From: DATBGS01 sp036557885
GTDB taxonomy: Bacteria > Chloroflexota > Ktedonobacteria > Ktedonobacterales > DATBGS01
Reading direction: 5' to 3'
Assembly: GCA_036557885.1 (NCBI GenBank)
Contig: DATBGS010000140.1
Coordinates: 1-64,000, forward strand
Length of the DNA stretch: 64,000 nucleotides
Of this stretch, positions 44,970-53,184 are shown piece after piece. Below the pieces are notes generated by a model. It had not been told where the DNA came from. It worked only from the letters and a program-made list of their open reading frames with translations, and did no database searches. Made by a program: the position numbers and the translations under genes. How positions within the stretch are numbered: position 1 is the stretch's first letter; each line of letters begins with the position of its first letter.

Positions 44970-46295
44970 TCAGTGCGCGCCCAGGTCGTGCAGGCCCAGG
45001 TGGATTGCTTCCACAAACTGATCTAGCTGCGCGTCCGTCATGGGGGTCGAGAGGCAGCCCATGCCACGCGGCGTCAAGATCACCCCATGATTCAGCGCCG
45101 CCAGATACAGCGCCCGCATCAACGCTTTGTCGCTGGCGGATGCCGAAGCGTAGTCGTTGACTGGCTTCTCCGAAAAGTGGATGTTAAAGAGCGAGCCAAT
45201 CTGGTTGACCTGCGCGGGCAGTCTGAACGAGGCAAAGAGCGCGTCCAGCTTCGTTTTCAACGCGGCGCCCATGCTGTTCAGGTGGGTATAGGCGTCCGGC
45301 GTGAGTTCATGCAGCGTTGCCAGCCCGCCTGCCATTACCGCCGGACTCGCGTTAAACGTGCCGCCATGTCCAATGGCGTTTGGTTTGCGCGGGTCAAAGA
45401 GGTCCATCAACGCCGCTTTGCCACCAAAGGCGCCCACTGGTAAGCCCCCGCCAATGATCTTGCCCAGCGTCGTCAGGTCAGGCGTGACGCCAAAGTAGCC
45501 CTGCGCGCCGTGAAAGGAGAGGCGAAACGCGATGATCTCATCAAAGATGAGCACAATGCCAAAGCGCTGCGTAATCTCGCGCAGGAAGTGCAAAAAGCCC
45601 TCGTGCGGGACAAGAATGCCGCCAGAGCCTACAACCGGCTCAACAATCAGCGCGGCCAGTTCGTGCTGGTGCGCAGTGATGATCTTCTCAACGCCCGCGC
45701 GGTCATTGTAGGGCAGCGTGATAACCGTCCTGGCAACGTCCAGCGGGATGCCATCGGGTGTCGTGGCTGCATCTGTAGCGCTTGAGCCAGGAGCGGCGGC
45801 GTAATCATGCGAGCCATGATAGCCCACGTCAAACTTGGCAATCTTTGCGCGCCCGGTATAGGCGCGCGCCACGCGCAGGGCCAACAGGGTTGCCTCGGTG
45901 CCGGAGTTGGTGAAGCGCAGGCGCTCGATGCTGGGCAGGCGCCGTTTTATTTCCTCAGCAAGCTCCACTTCCAGCGCGGTAGGCGCTGCCACCGACATGC
46001 CCAGCGGCACCTGGCGCTGCACCGCAGACACGACATTGGGGTGAGCATGACCCAGAATAAGCGAGGAGTAGTTATTGATGAAATCAACGCGCTCGTTGCC
46101 ATCCACATCAACAACCGAGTACCCCGCGCTGCGGTCAACGTAAAACGGATAGGGCGCGGCATAGACCGTCGTGCGGCTGTTGCCACCGGGCAAGGACCGT
46201 AGCGCGCGCTCGAAAAGAGCAGCAGAGCGCGGCGTTGACTCGCGGAATTGCTGCTCTACTGTCTCCAGGCCAGCTTTTAATTGGATTTGATACAT
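44970..46295 (-). CDS. Class III aminotransferase, glutamate-1-semialdehyde aminomutase-like
   Basis: 441 aa from ATG 46295 with AAAGGGG upstream; a longer frame to 46400 crosses a repeat and is rejected. PLP-binding marks: S-G-T-E-A-T near 135, D-E-I-I-A-F-R near 260, and the PLP Lys in TTLGKIIGGGLPVGAFGG. The N-terminal L-P-G-G-N-S-R-T-T resembles HemL. HemL would be nearer 430 aa with G-G-V-N-S-P, and no other haem genes are near, so a catabolic aminotransferase/aminomutase is as likely as HemL. Confidence 0.82.
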   Translation of the reverse strand: MYQIQLKAGLETVEQQFRESTPRSAALFERALRSLPGGNSRTTVYAAPYPFYVDRSAGYSVVDVDGNERVDFINNYSSLILGHAHPNVVSAVQRQVPLGMSVAAPTALEVELAEEIKRRLPSIERLRFTNSGTEATLLALRVARAYTGRAKIAKFDVGYHGSHDYAAAPGSSATDAATTPDGIPLDVARTVITLPYNDRAGVEKIITAHQHELAALIVEPVVGSGGILVPHEGFLHFLREITQRFGIVLIFDEIIAFRLSFHGAQGYFGVTPDLTTLGKIIGGGLPVGAFGGKAALMDLFDPRKPNAIGHGGTFNASPAVMAGGLATLHELTPDAYTHLNSMGAALKTKLDALFASFRLPAQVNQIGSLFNIHFSEKPVNDYASASASDKALMRALYLAALNHGVILTPRGMGCLSTPMTDAQLDQFVEAIHLGLHDLGAH

Positions 46296-46319
46296 CAGTT
46301 TCCCCTTTGCATGAGCAGG

Positions 46320-46339
46320 TACTTTCTTCTTTCTTCGTA
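46320..46339 (+). repeat. 20-bp TTTCTTC motif 5' of the aminotransferase gene
   Basis: Full consensus TACTTTCTTCTTTCTTCGTA on the plus strand, 24 bases upstream of the minus-strand start. Confidence 0.85.
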
Positions 46340-46560
46340 TTTTTCTGCCGTTCGTATGGCAAGAGTATAGCAGCCAGGGCAGGCAGAAACAAGAAAACAA
46401 CGCAACATCCGCTATTTTCCTGCCTCCAGCACTGGACGCCAGAACAGAAGCGTGTTACACTCTATATACTTGCTTAGCTCATAGATTGGCCCCATGCTTC
46501 AGCAATAAAGACGCGCACCAACAGAGCACCGTTGGTATCATCCAGTTGAGAGGCGTTGCA

Positions 46561-47013
46561 ATGGAAGAAGCCCTAACTCCCACAGAAGAAATCTGGCAGG
46601 CGGTTGTCTGCCGTCTATGTGCCCATCGCTTTGAGGTGCTCATCACCTGCCCAGAAGACGCCCAGATTACGCTCTGCCAGTTTTGCACCATCCTGGTGGA
46701 GTGGTTTGGGCTGCCTGAAGAAGTCCCCCTGACGGCACAGCCCCTGCTGGTAGCCCCGGCCTCCGTGCCGGGGAGTATCCCGCCAGGAACGGCGGGGCTA
46801 CAAGTAGAAGCCACGTTAGAGGAAACACCGCACGGCGAGACGCCGGGACTATCCCCCAAAGCGGGGACGCAGCAAGCAGGACTTTTCCCTGACCCGCCAG
46901 CACCTGAACCTGAGCCAGTGGTCAAGGTGCCAAAGAAAACCCGTCAGCGTGCGCAGCTTGCCGGGCTGCTCGACCAATGGGGCGACCTCTGGCGCAGCAG
47001 CCAGGAGGAGTAG
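46561..47013 (+). CDS. Hypothetical zinc-ribbon-like protein whose middle is made of palindromic repeats
   Basis: 150 aa from ATG 46561 (a TTG at 46486 is also in frame). Residues 15-48 contain C-R-L-C and C-Q-F-C pairs, possibly one zinc site. Residues about 63-82 are encoded by a full GTAGC palindromic repeat (46748-46806) and residues 91-103 by a partial one (46833-46869). The C-terminus is a Pro/Glu linker followed by a basic helix (K-K-T-R-Q-R-A-Q-L-A-G-L-L-D-Q-W-G). No function is known. The kept frame through two repeats suggests the middle is a tolerant linker. Confidence 0.6.
   Translation: MEEALTPTEEIWQAVVCRLCAHRFEVLITCPEDAQITLCQFCTILVEWFGLPEEVPLTAQPLLVAPASVPGSIPPGTAGLQVEATLEETPHGETPGLSPKAGTQQAGLFPDPPAPEPEPVVKVPKKTRQRAQLAGLLDQWGDLWRSSQEE
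46748..46869. repeat. GTAGC palindromic repeats inside a coding sequence
   Basis: First unit 46748-46806: GGTAGCCCCGGCCTCCGTGC to GGCGGGGCTAC. Second, partial: GGCGAGACGCCGGGACTATC near 46833-46852, close to the sequence GGCGAGACGCCGGGGCTAC near 50088-50106. Both lie within the 46561-47013 gene and preserve its frame. Confidence 0.85.
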
Positions 47014-47028
47014 CCAGGACAATTGCAA

Positions 47029-47057
47029 CGCCTATTAGCTTCCCAAGCTAATAGGCG
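47029..47057. terminator. Perfect hairpin between convergent genes
   Basis: CGCCTATTAGCTT, loop CCC, AAGCTAATAGGCG: 13 bp of perfect pairing. It covers the end of the minus-strand gene at 47048 and follows the plus-strand stop at 47013. There is no T-run, so it is a probable bidirectional mRNA-end hairpin rather than a textbook terminator. Confidence 0.6.
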
Positions 47058-47938
47058 CCCCCGATGGGCACCTCACCAGCATCGTTGGGGCGTTTCGCCT
47101 TGAGCAGGAAGGTTTCAGACTTCCCCAGATCAGCGAAGCGGAAGGCGTACAACGCGCCTGGGGCGGGGTCCAGCAGAGCGAACTGGGCATCCAAATCTTC
47201 CTGGAAGTCTTCCATCAGTTCCCGTATTCCGCACGCCCTGCCACCGCCAGCTTGCGTCCACCAGACAAAGATTACTGAATCGCCAGTACCGATGTGCGTT
47301 GCGATCTGGCCGAGAGCCTCGGCGCCGAGCAGATCAGAAGACAAACGCTGGCCTGGTCCTACCTGCACGCTGGCGAGCGCGTACCCAGCTTGCACGAGAG
47401 GGTCTGGCGCATGGACCCAGAAGAGATCGCCCGGTCTGGCGGCATGCACACGGTCCAGGTAATCGCTCAGAGCCGTTACCGCCCACCAATCACCGCCGGA
47501 GCCGCCGTAGTAATAGGCGTGGAACCCAAAGACTACTTTCGACGTTTCCAGGGCAGACCGAACCAGTTCCAGGTTGGTTGAATCTAAGAGGCTGGGTTGA
47601 TCTGTGACCCAGATATGGCTGGACCGGGGATAACGCACCTGGGGCGCGATGTCGGGAAAGGCTTGACTGGCACGCTTCCGTACTTGATTGACCAGACGCT
47701 CATCTGCGGAGTCTGTCACCAGCTTATCAAGAAAACTGCATAGTCGGATGACGATTTCTCGCTCGCCCAGACGGATGCACCGCTCCAGAAACGGGAGGAG
47801 CAGGCGCTCAAAGAGGCGCTCAACATCCAGCTTGCCCGCTACCAGCCAGGGCGCGCGGTCTGGTGGCATCCATTCTGGTTGTGTTTGCAGCGCGGGCATG
47901 GCTTCCAGCAGTTTACTCAGACGGCTTCCTGAAACCAT
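47048..47938 (-). CDS. Hypothetical protein (296 aa)
   Basis: Start ATG 47938 set by TGGAGG seven bases upstream; a longer frame to 47974 has no such site. The N-terminal half is helical (L-E-R-L-L-L-P-F-L-E-R-C). The C-terminal half, from about 125, has V-V-F-G-F-H-A-Y-Y-Y-G-G-S-G-G-D-W-W-A-V, P-G-D-L-F-W-V-H-A-P and S-V-I-F-V-W-W-T-Q-A-G-G, suggesting a compact alpha/beta domain. Not recognised. Confidence 0.6.
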   Translation of the reverse strand: MVSGSRLSKLLEAMPALQTQPEWMPPDRAPWLVAGKLDVERLFERLLLPFLERCIRLGEREIVIRLCSFLDKLVTDSADERLVNQVRKRASQAFPDIAPQVRYPRSSHIWVTDQPSLLDSTNLELVRSALETSKVVFGFHAYYYGGSGGDWWAVTALSDYLDRVHAARPGDLFWVHAPDPLVQAGYALASVQVGPGQRLSSDLLGAEALGQIATHIGTGDSVIFVWWTQAGGGRACGIRELMEDFQEDLDAQFALLDPAPGALYAFRFADLGKSETFLLKAKRPNDAGEVPIGGAY

Positions 47939-48103
47939 CCGTTTGCCTCCAGAGCAGGAATTACTGGCAGACAACCAACACGCCAGAAGATTTTACTACA
48001 TCCTGCCACCACAGAAAGTGGGCGTGCATCTTGCCAGGTGATACACTTTTTAGTGCAACTCGCAACATTGACCTGAGCAGAGCATCATGCAGGAAAGAAA
48101 CTG

Positions 48104-49117
48104 ATGAGCAACAAGCTAAAACTTGGCTACAAAGCCTCGGCGGAGCAGTTTGGCCCCAGGCCGCTGCTGGACTTTGCGATTGAGGCCGAGCGCGTTGGTT
48201 TTGATAGCGTCTGGATTAGCGATCACTTCCAGCCCTGGCGTCATACCGATGGGCACGCACCCTTTGCCTTTGCCTGGCTTGCCGCGCTGGGCGAGCGCAC
48301 CCAGCGCATTGAAATGGGCACCAGCGTCCTTACTCCGACGTTTCGCTATCCCCCAGCCGTCGTCGCGCAGGCATTTGGCACACTGGGCTGCCTGACGCCT
48401 GGACGGGTAGCGCTGGGGGTTGGCGCGGGCGAATCGCTCAACGAGGTGGCCGTCACCGGCATTGAATGGCCCGAACCCAAAGAGCGCCTGGCCCGGCTGC
48501 GCGAAGCGGTCAGGCTGATTAAACGCCTCTGGACTGAGGATTTCGTGACGTTTGACGGGCAGTATTACCACACGCGCAACGCAACCATTTACGACAAGCC
48601 CGCGCAGCCCATCCCCATTTTCATCAGCGCGGGCGGGCCAGTTGCTGCCAAATACGCTGGGCAGGCGGGCGATGGCTTTATCTGCACCTCTGGCAAAGGC
48701 GACGCCCTCTACCGCGAGCAACTTCTGCCCTCGCTGGAAGAAGGCGCCAGAGCCGCCGGACGCGACCCACAGACCATCGAACGCATGATCGAGGTTAAGG
48801 TGTCATATGACACTGACCGCAACCGCGCGATGGCCGACACGCGCATCTGGGCGGCGCTGGCCCTGCCCGCCGAAGACAAAGCGGGCATCCACGACCCACG
48901 CGAGATGGAGCGCAAAGCCGAGACCGTTGCTGACCAGGCGCACCGTCGCTGGCTCGTTTCGGACAACCCCGACGAGCATATTGAGCAGATACGCCCGTAT
49001 ATTGAACTCGGCTTTACGCATCTGGTCTTCCACGCGCCCGGCGACGACCAATCACGCTTTCTGCAACTGTATGCCAAAGACATCCTGCCCAGGCTCAGGG
49101 AGCGCTTTGGCGCATAA
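48104..49117 (+). CDS. fgd: F420-dependent glucose-6-phosphate dehydrogenase
   Basis: 337 aa, close to mycobacterial FGD1 (336). Strong block identity from memory of the family: LGYKASAEQFGPR, ISDHFQPWRH (Asp40, His41, Trp45, matching FGD1 Asp39/His40/Trp44 at the F420 site), GTSVLTPTFRYPPAVVAQAF, GAGESLNE (Glu109 equivalent), AKYAGQAGDGFICTSGKG and HLVFHAPG. It oxidises glucose-6-phosphate to 6-phosphogluconolactone and gives F420H2 for F420-dependent reductases. This implies the organism makes F420. The end overlaps the convergent dehalogenase by 23 bases. Confidence 0.93.
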   Translation: MSNKLKLGYKASAEQFGPRPLLDFAIEAERVGFDSVWISDHFQPWRHTDGHAPFAFAWLAALGERTQRIEMGTSVLTPTFRYPPAVVAQAFGTLGCLTPGRVALGVGAGESLNEVAVTGIEWPEPKERLARLREAVRLIKRLWTEDFVTFDGQYYHTRNATIYDKPAQPIPIFISAGGPVAAKYAGQAGDGFICTSGKGDALYREQLLPSLEEGARAAGRDPQTIERMIEVKVSYDTDRNRAMADTRIWAALALPAEDKAGIHDPREMERKAETVADQAHRRWLVSDNPDEHIEQIRPYIELGFTHLVFHAPGDDQSRFLQLYAKDILPRLRERFGA

Positions 49118-49991
49118 ACGCCAGCACGACCTGCGCCAGTTCTGGTCCTTTGTCTTCCTGAAGAAAGTGCCCAGCCCCAACGATGGTTGTGTGGGGCTGG
49201 CCTTTTGTCCCAGGAACTAAGCCCTGAAAGAGCTGATCGGCCCCGCGTGTGATCGGGTCCGAATCGCTGAAGGCCGTCAGGAACGGCTTGTTCCAGCGCG
49301 TCAGCACCTCCCAGGCTTTGCGGTTGGCGGGCGCTGCCGGGTCGTCGGGGCTGTTGGGCACGAGCAGCGGGAACTGGCGCGCGCCTTCTTTATAGCGCTC
49401 ATCAGGAAACGGCGCGTCGTAGGCCGCAATCACTTCTGGCGCAAGCTCTGTTTGGCAGGCGCCCTTCACAATGCCACCCGCGTGAAACTCCGGCGTTTCC
49501 TGGGAGAAGCGCTGCCAGGCCAGAAACGCCCGGCCCATCGGTTGATCGCCGGTAGGCAGGCCGGTGTTGGCCGCTATGATGCGCGCAAAGCGGGCCTCGT
49601 GCTCAGCCGCCAGACGCAGGCCAATCAGCCCGCCCCAATCCTGGCAAACCAGCGTGATGTTGCGCAGATCAAGCTGCTCAATCACGCCGCGCATCCAGTC
49701 CACATGCCGCTGATAGGTGTAATCTTCGCGTTTGGCGGGTTTATCCGAGCGGCCAAAGCCCACCAGATCAGGCGCAATTGCGCGATAGCCTGCCTGAGTG
49801 AACAGCGGAATCATCTTGCGATACAAATACGACCAGGACGGCTCGCCATGCAGCATCAGCACCGGCGCGGCGTCGGCTGGCCCTTCATCCACGTAGTGGA
49901 CGCGCACCCCATCCACCTCCACATAGTGCGGCGCGAAGGGATAATCTGGCAGATTGGCAAAACGTTCGTCAGGTGTGCGTAACAGTTCCAC
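49095..49991 (-). CDS. Haloalkane dehalogenase (alpha/beta hydrolase, HLD-I-like)
   Basis: 298 aa from GTG 49991, with GAGAGAAGA upstream; a longer GTG start at 50039 lies in a palindromic repeat. Oxyanion and halide site: HGEPSWSYLYRK with Trp near 53, and nucleophile Asp118-Trp119 in CQDWGG. Acid Asp in DSDPITRG, base His in GAGHFLQED. The N-terminal L-R-T-P-D-E-R-F-A-N-L-P-D-Y-P-F is classic for DhlA/DhmA-like enzymes. Hydrolyses carbon-halogen bonds; natural substrates are unknown. Confidence 0.9.
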   Translation of the reverse strand: MELLRTPDERFANLPDYPFAPHYVEVDGVRVHYVDEGPADAAPVLMLHGEPSWSYLYRKMIPLFTQAGYRAIAPDLVGFGRSDKPAKREDYTYQRHVDWMRGVIEQLDLRNITLVCQDWGGLIGLRLAAEHEARFARIIAANTGLPTGDQPMGRAFLAWQRFSQETPEFHAGGIVKGACQTELAPEVIAAYDAPFPDERYKEGARQFPLLVPNSPDDPAAPANRKAWEVLTRWNKPFLTAFSDSDPITRGADQLFQGLVPGTKGQPHTTIVGAGHFLQEDKGPELAQVVLAFMRQSAP

Positions 49992-50026
49992 GTATCTTCT
50001 CTCGCTTTCTTTGTTAGAGGGGGCGA

Positions 50027-50106
50027 CGTTCCCCGGCACCCTAAAACAAAGGGCAGGCGGTGGCCGGGGCTACAAGCACGCTACCCGGCGAGACGCCGGG
50101 GCTACA
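50027..50106. repeat. GTAGC palindromic repeat cluster
   Basis: Core CCCGGCACCCTAAAACAAAG, then GGCCGGGGCTACAAGC, then a second unit GGCGAGACGCCGGGGCTAC. It fills the gap between the dehalogenase and SDR genes. Confidence 0.85.
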
Positions 50107-50155
50107 TGCGGTTTCGTCCTGATGCTACAATAGCGCGTAAAAAAGGAGCAATGTT

Positions 50156-50941
50156 ATGGGAAAGCTCGATGGCAAAGTCGCCATTATTACCGGCGCGGGT
50201 TCTGGCTTTGGCCGCGCAACGACCCTCCTGTTCACCGCCGAGGGCGCGTCCGTCCTCGTGGCAGACCGCGACAAAGCGGGCGCCGCTGCCACTGTTGCCG
50301 AGGTTGAGCGCCAGCATCCAGGGCGCGCGTCAGCCTTCGTTGCTGATGTTACCAGAAGCAGCGACTGTGCTGCAATGGTCCAGGCCGCCGTTGAGCGCTA
50401 TGGCAAGCTGGACATCATGTTCAACAATGCAGGCATCGGTGGCAAGGTGACGGCGATTGCCAAGATGGACGAAGAAACCTGGGATGAGGTGCTGGCAATC
50501 AATCTGAAAGGGGTTTTCCTGGGCGCCAAACATGCCTGGCCCGCCCTGGTCAAAAATGGCGGCGGTGTCATCCTCAATACGGCTTCGGTTTCGGCGCTGG
50601 CCGCTTCGCCTGGGTACGCTGCGTATTCCAGTTCTAAAGCAGCGGTGGTGCAGCTTACCAAAGTGATTGCGCTGGAGGGCGCACCCTTTAATATCCGCTC
50701 CAATGCCATTTGCCCGTCATTTTCATGGACGCCGCTGCTGGAGCGCGGCGTGAGCGAGCGCTGGCCTGGGGCTGAAGATCGCATCAAGGGTGCCCTGGCG
50801 CATGCCTCTCCGCTCAATCGGCTGGTGACGCCAGAGGAGATAGCCGCTGCCGCGCTCTATCTCTGCTCGGATGATGCCCGGTTTATTACGGGCACCGCGC
50901 AGGTGCTGGATGGCGGCCTGAGCGCGGGTAAAAATGCTTGA
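50156..50941 (+). CDS. Short-chain dehydrogenase/reductase (SDR)
   Basis: 261 aa, AAAAAGGAG upstream of the ATG. Classical SDR: cofactor loop TGAGSGFGRA, acidic D-R-D-K after strand 2 (the Asp suggests NAD rather than NADP), NNAGIGG, catalytic Ser in SVSALA and Tyr-x-x-x-Lys in YSSSKAA. It ends with the usual I-T-G-T-A-Q-V-L-D-G-G. Substrate not determinable. The last codons overlap the next reading frame's start. Confidence 0.9.
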   Translation: MGKLDGKVAIITGAGSGFGRATTLLFTAEGASVLVADRDKAGAAATVAEVERQHPGRASAFVADVTRSSDCAAMVQAAVERYGKLDIMFNNAGIGGKVTAIAKMDEETWDEVLAINLKGVFLGAKHAWPALVKNGGGVILNTASVSALAASPGYAAYSSSKAAVVQLTKVIALEGAPFNIRSNAICPSFSWTPLLERGVSERWPGAEDRIKGALAHASPLNRLVTPEEIAAAALYLCSDDARFITGTAQVLDGGLSAGKNA

Positions 50942-52319
50942 GTACCTGTACCGCCGCCATCCCTGGCGGCGACTCACCGGCAAGATGCCGGTGGTACAAG
51001 TGGAAAGCTCTGTACTAAGGCACAGGCTGCTCTGGACGGGGGTGGTTGGAATTGCAGTGCTGGTGCTGGCGGTGCAAGGTGTGCGCTTGTTCCACGCTAT
51101 CCAGGTGAGCGCCGACACCACCAGCGATTTCTGCATTGATTACCAGACCGCCCGGCACTGGTTCGATGGCCTCCAGGTCTATGCCCCGACAAACTGCTGG
51201 AGCCGCTTCTCCAGCACACCGCTGCCAATGGAATACGACACACATCCGCCGCCCTCGCTTTTGCTGGTCGCGCCGTTTGCGCTCCTGTCGTATGCGAGCG
51301 CATCCTGGCTGTGGGGCGTCCTGAACCTGAGCTGCATGATCGCCAGCCTTTTGCTGGTATGTCGAGAACTTGGACTCTGGCGTGTGCGCGTTGTGCTGCC
51401 GCTGCTAGCGCTCTTTCTGCTCTGGGATCCCACGCTGCAAAGTACCTTCGCAGCCAACATTGGTGGGGGCATTTCCTGTCTGCTTATCGTGCTGCTCTGG
51501 TGCGCGCTGCGTCGGGGTCAACAAGGGTGGGCTGGCGTCCTGGCTGGGGTGGTCATTCTTCTCAAGCCTGTGCCGTTCTTGCTGCTGCTGTGTTTCTTGC
51601 TGCGGCGGCAGTGGCGGGCGTTCCGCAGCGCGCTGCTGGCAATGGGCGCTGCGATGCTCATTTCAGCGGCAGTGCTTGGCCTGCAGGTCTGGCTGGAATA
51701 TCTGGGTCCAATCCCCTCCAACGAGGGCTACGCCACCGCCGTCCCCAGCAATCTGGCGATAGAAGGCTACGTGGCGCGCTGGCTTTCAGGCTACCAGGAG
51801 TTTTTGCATCCTGGCGCGGTGCGCGCATTTGCTGACCTGCCGCCGCTGTTCCCCGGCGTTTCGGTGCCAATCGCTGTGCTGCTGGGTGAGCTATTAGCAG
51901 GGTTGGTCATTGTGGCGTGCAGCTATTGGCTGTGGAAACGCCAGGCAGCGCCGCGCTGGGATGAAAGCGACGATGCCGCCTTTGCCTTTCTGCTCATCCT
52001 CACCTTCCTGGTCTTTCCGCGTACGTGGCATTGGAACCTGGGCATGCTCGTCATGCCGCTGCTCTGGCTGGGAGTGAAACTGGCACGCGCGAGCAACAAG
52101 AAAGGGCGCGTGCTCTTTGGCGCGGCCCTTCTCATTCTGGCGATTCCATTCAGTGTCTTTGTTCCTGCTTTTCTGGCACAGGCACAGCCCGCGCTCCCCT
52201 GGCCGGTGCAGGCCGTCGCATTGTTGGTAACGACGCTCCCCAGCGTGGCGCTTGTCCTGCTGCTAACCGCGCTCTGGCCGTTTCTCACGCAAAAACCACT
52301 TGTTGCCGCTACTGCTTGA
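50934..52319 (+). CDS. GT87/DUF2029-like membrane glycosyltransferase
   Basis: 461 aa as drawn, with the start overlapping the SDR stop. Residues 4-22 come from a palindromic repeat, so the native start may be near GTG 51000 (439 aa). About ten transmembrane segments. D-Y-Q-T-A in the first large loop (C-I-D-Y-Q-T-A-R-H-W-F-D-G) is the acidic site typical of polyprenol-phosphate-mannose-dependent GT-C enzymes, and Y-D-T-H-P-P follows. Likely adds a sugar to a surface lipid or glycan from a lipid-linked donor. Confidence 0.75.
   Translation: MLEYLYRRHPWRRLTGKMPVVQVESSVLRHRLLWTGVVGIAVLVLAVQGVRLFHAIQVSADTTSDFCIDYQTARHWFDGLQVYAPTNCWSRFSSTPLPMEYDTHPPPSLLLVAPFALLSYASASWLWGVLNLSCMIASLLLVCRELGLWRVRVVLPLLALFLLWDPTLQSTFAANIGGGISCLLIVLLWCALRRGQQGWAGVLAGVVILLKPVPFLLLLCFLLRRQWRAFRSALLAMGAAMLISAAVLGLQVWLEYLGPIPSNEGYATAVPSNLAIEGYVARWLSGYQEFLHPGAVRAFADLPPLFPGVSVPIAVLLGELLAGLVIVACSYWLWKRQAAPRWDESDDAAFAFLLILTFLVFPRTWHWNLGMLVMPLLWLGVKLARASNKKGRVLFGAALLILAIPFSVFVPAFLAQAQPALPWPVQAVALLVTTLPSVALVLLLTALWPFLTQKPLVAATA
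50945..51000. repeat. Palindromic repeat at the 5' end of the GT87-like gene
   Basis: CCTGTACCGCCGCCATCCCT then GGCAAGATGCCGGTGGTACAAG. It forms the first 22 codons if the gene starts at ATG 50934. Confidence 0.8.
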
Positions 52320-52932
52320 CCTCGCCCGGAGCGGGAGAAGCTACCGCTGGCTGGGATTGGGCAAACGGATCAGTTAGGTGGCTGGTCGTAGCGCCCTCGG
52401 CTTCGAGTTGTTGCAAGGAAATGCCGTTTTTCTCCATCAGGTGTATCAGCATCTTGGCATGGCGCAGCAGTTCCGCGTCCTGGGCCGAAAGGTGCTGCAT
52501 CACCTGCTCAATATCATGAAAGACGCTTACGGTGGTGCGGAACATTTCATCGGCTTGTAACTCGGAATGGCGACTTTGCACGTTCTGGCCGACCATGATG
52601 ATGGGCAAAAGCACCAACTGCAAGAAGTAGCTGGAAAGCGCCCCAAACGTCGCGGCGAGCAGCGGGTTACCCGTGAGCGCGCCCACCAGCGAAGCGATCC
52701 CGATGCCGGCGAACACGTAGGCACAAATCATCGTGCCAACGTTCTTTGAAATCCAGACGGCAATCCGATCATTAAGGCCCAGACGCTCCGCCGCGTGCAC
52801 CTCGTTGACATTTTGCGGCTGGTGCGGACGCGGCTCGTGGTGAAACAAATGACCCGTAAAATGCAGGTGCGAGTGGGCCGGAGGCGGAGTAGTTTGGGTG
52901 GTGGCCGGGGCTGATGTGGTCTGTTCTTGCAT
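52309..52932 (-). CDS. DUF1003-family membrane protein
   Basis: 207 aa. Pro/Thr-rich N-terminus, then N-D-R-I-A-V-W-I-S-K-N-V-G-T-M, two membrane segments (I-C-A-Y-V-F-A-G-I-G-I-A-S; Y-F-L-Q-L-V-L-L-P-I-I-M-V-G-Q-N) and a following S-R-H-S-E-L-Q-A-D. This order (D-R-I-A, two spans, Q-N-x-Q, acidic helix) matches DUF1003, inner membrane proteins of unknown function. The end overlaps the GT87-like gene tail to tail by 11 bases. Confidence 0.75.
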   Translation of the reverse strand: MQEQTTSAPATTQTTPPPAHSHLHFTGHLFHHEPRPHQPQNVNEVHAAERLGLNDRIAVWISKNVGTMICAYVFAGIGIASLVGALTGNPLLAATFGALSSYFLQLVLLPIIMVGQNVQSRHSELQADEMFRTTVSVFHDIEQVMQHLSAQDAELLRHAKMLIHLMEKNGISLQQLEAEGATTSHLTDPFAQSQPAVASPAPGEVKQ

Positions 52933-53184
52933 AGAAATGAACCTCCTGGTTTTGTTGTGTGACAGTCGGCAAGGCGGCGACTTCGCGGCCCATTATAGCA
53001 GACCTTGCAAGCCAGGCAAGCCCCTCTCTTCTCAAATGCAATGGCACACACTTTGCACGCCGCAATCGAGCACTCTGGGGAGCAAGAAACCGAGAATCTG
53101 AGAAATCCCGCTGATGCTATGACCGGTTCGCTGCCTGCCAAACAAGAACTATTTGCCATCTCATAACCCGGTAAGGAGAAGATC

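Noticed and set aside
49992..50039. Longer N-terminus of the haloalkane dehalogenase from GTG 50039
   Set aside because: It begins inside a palindromic repeat; the GTG at 49991 has a ribosome site and fits family length.
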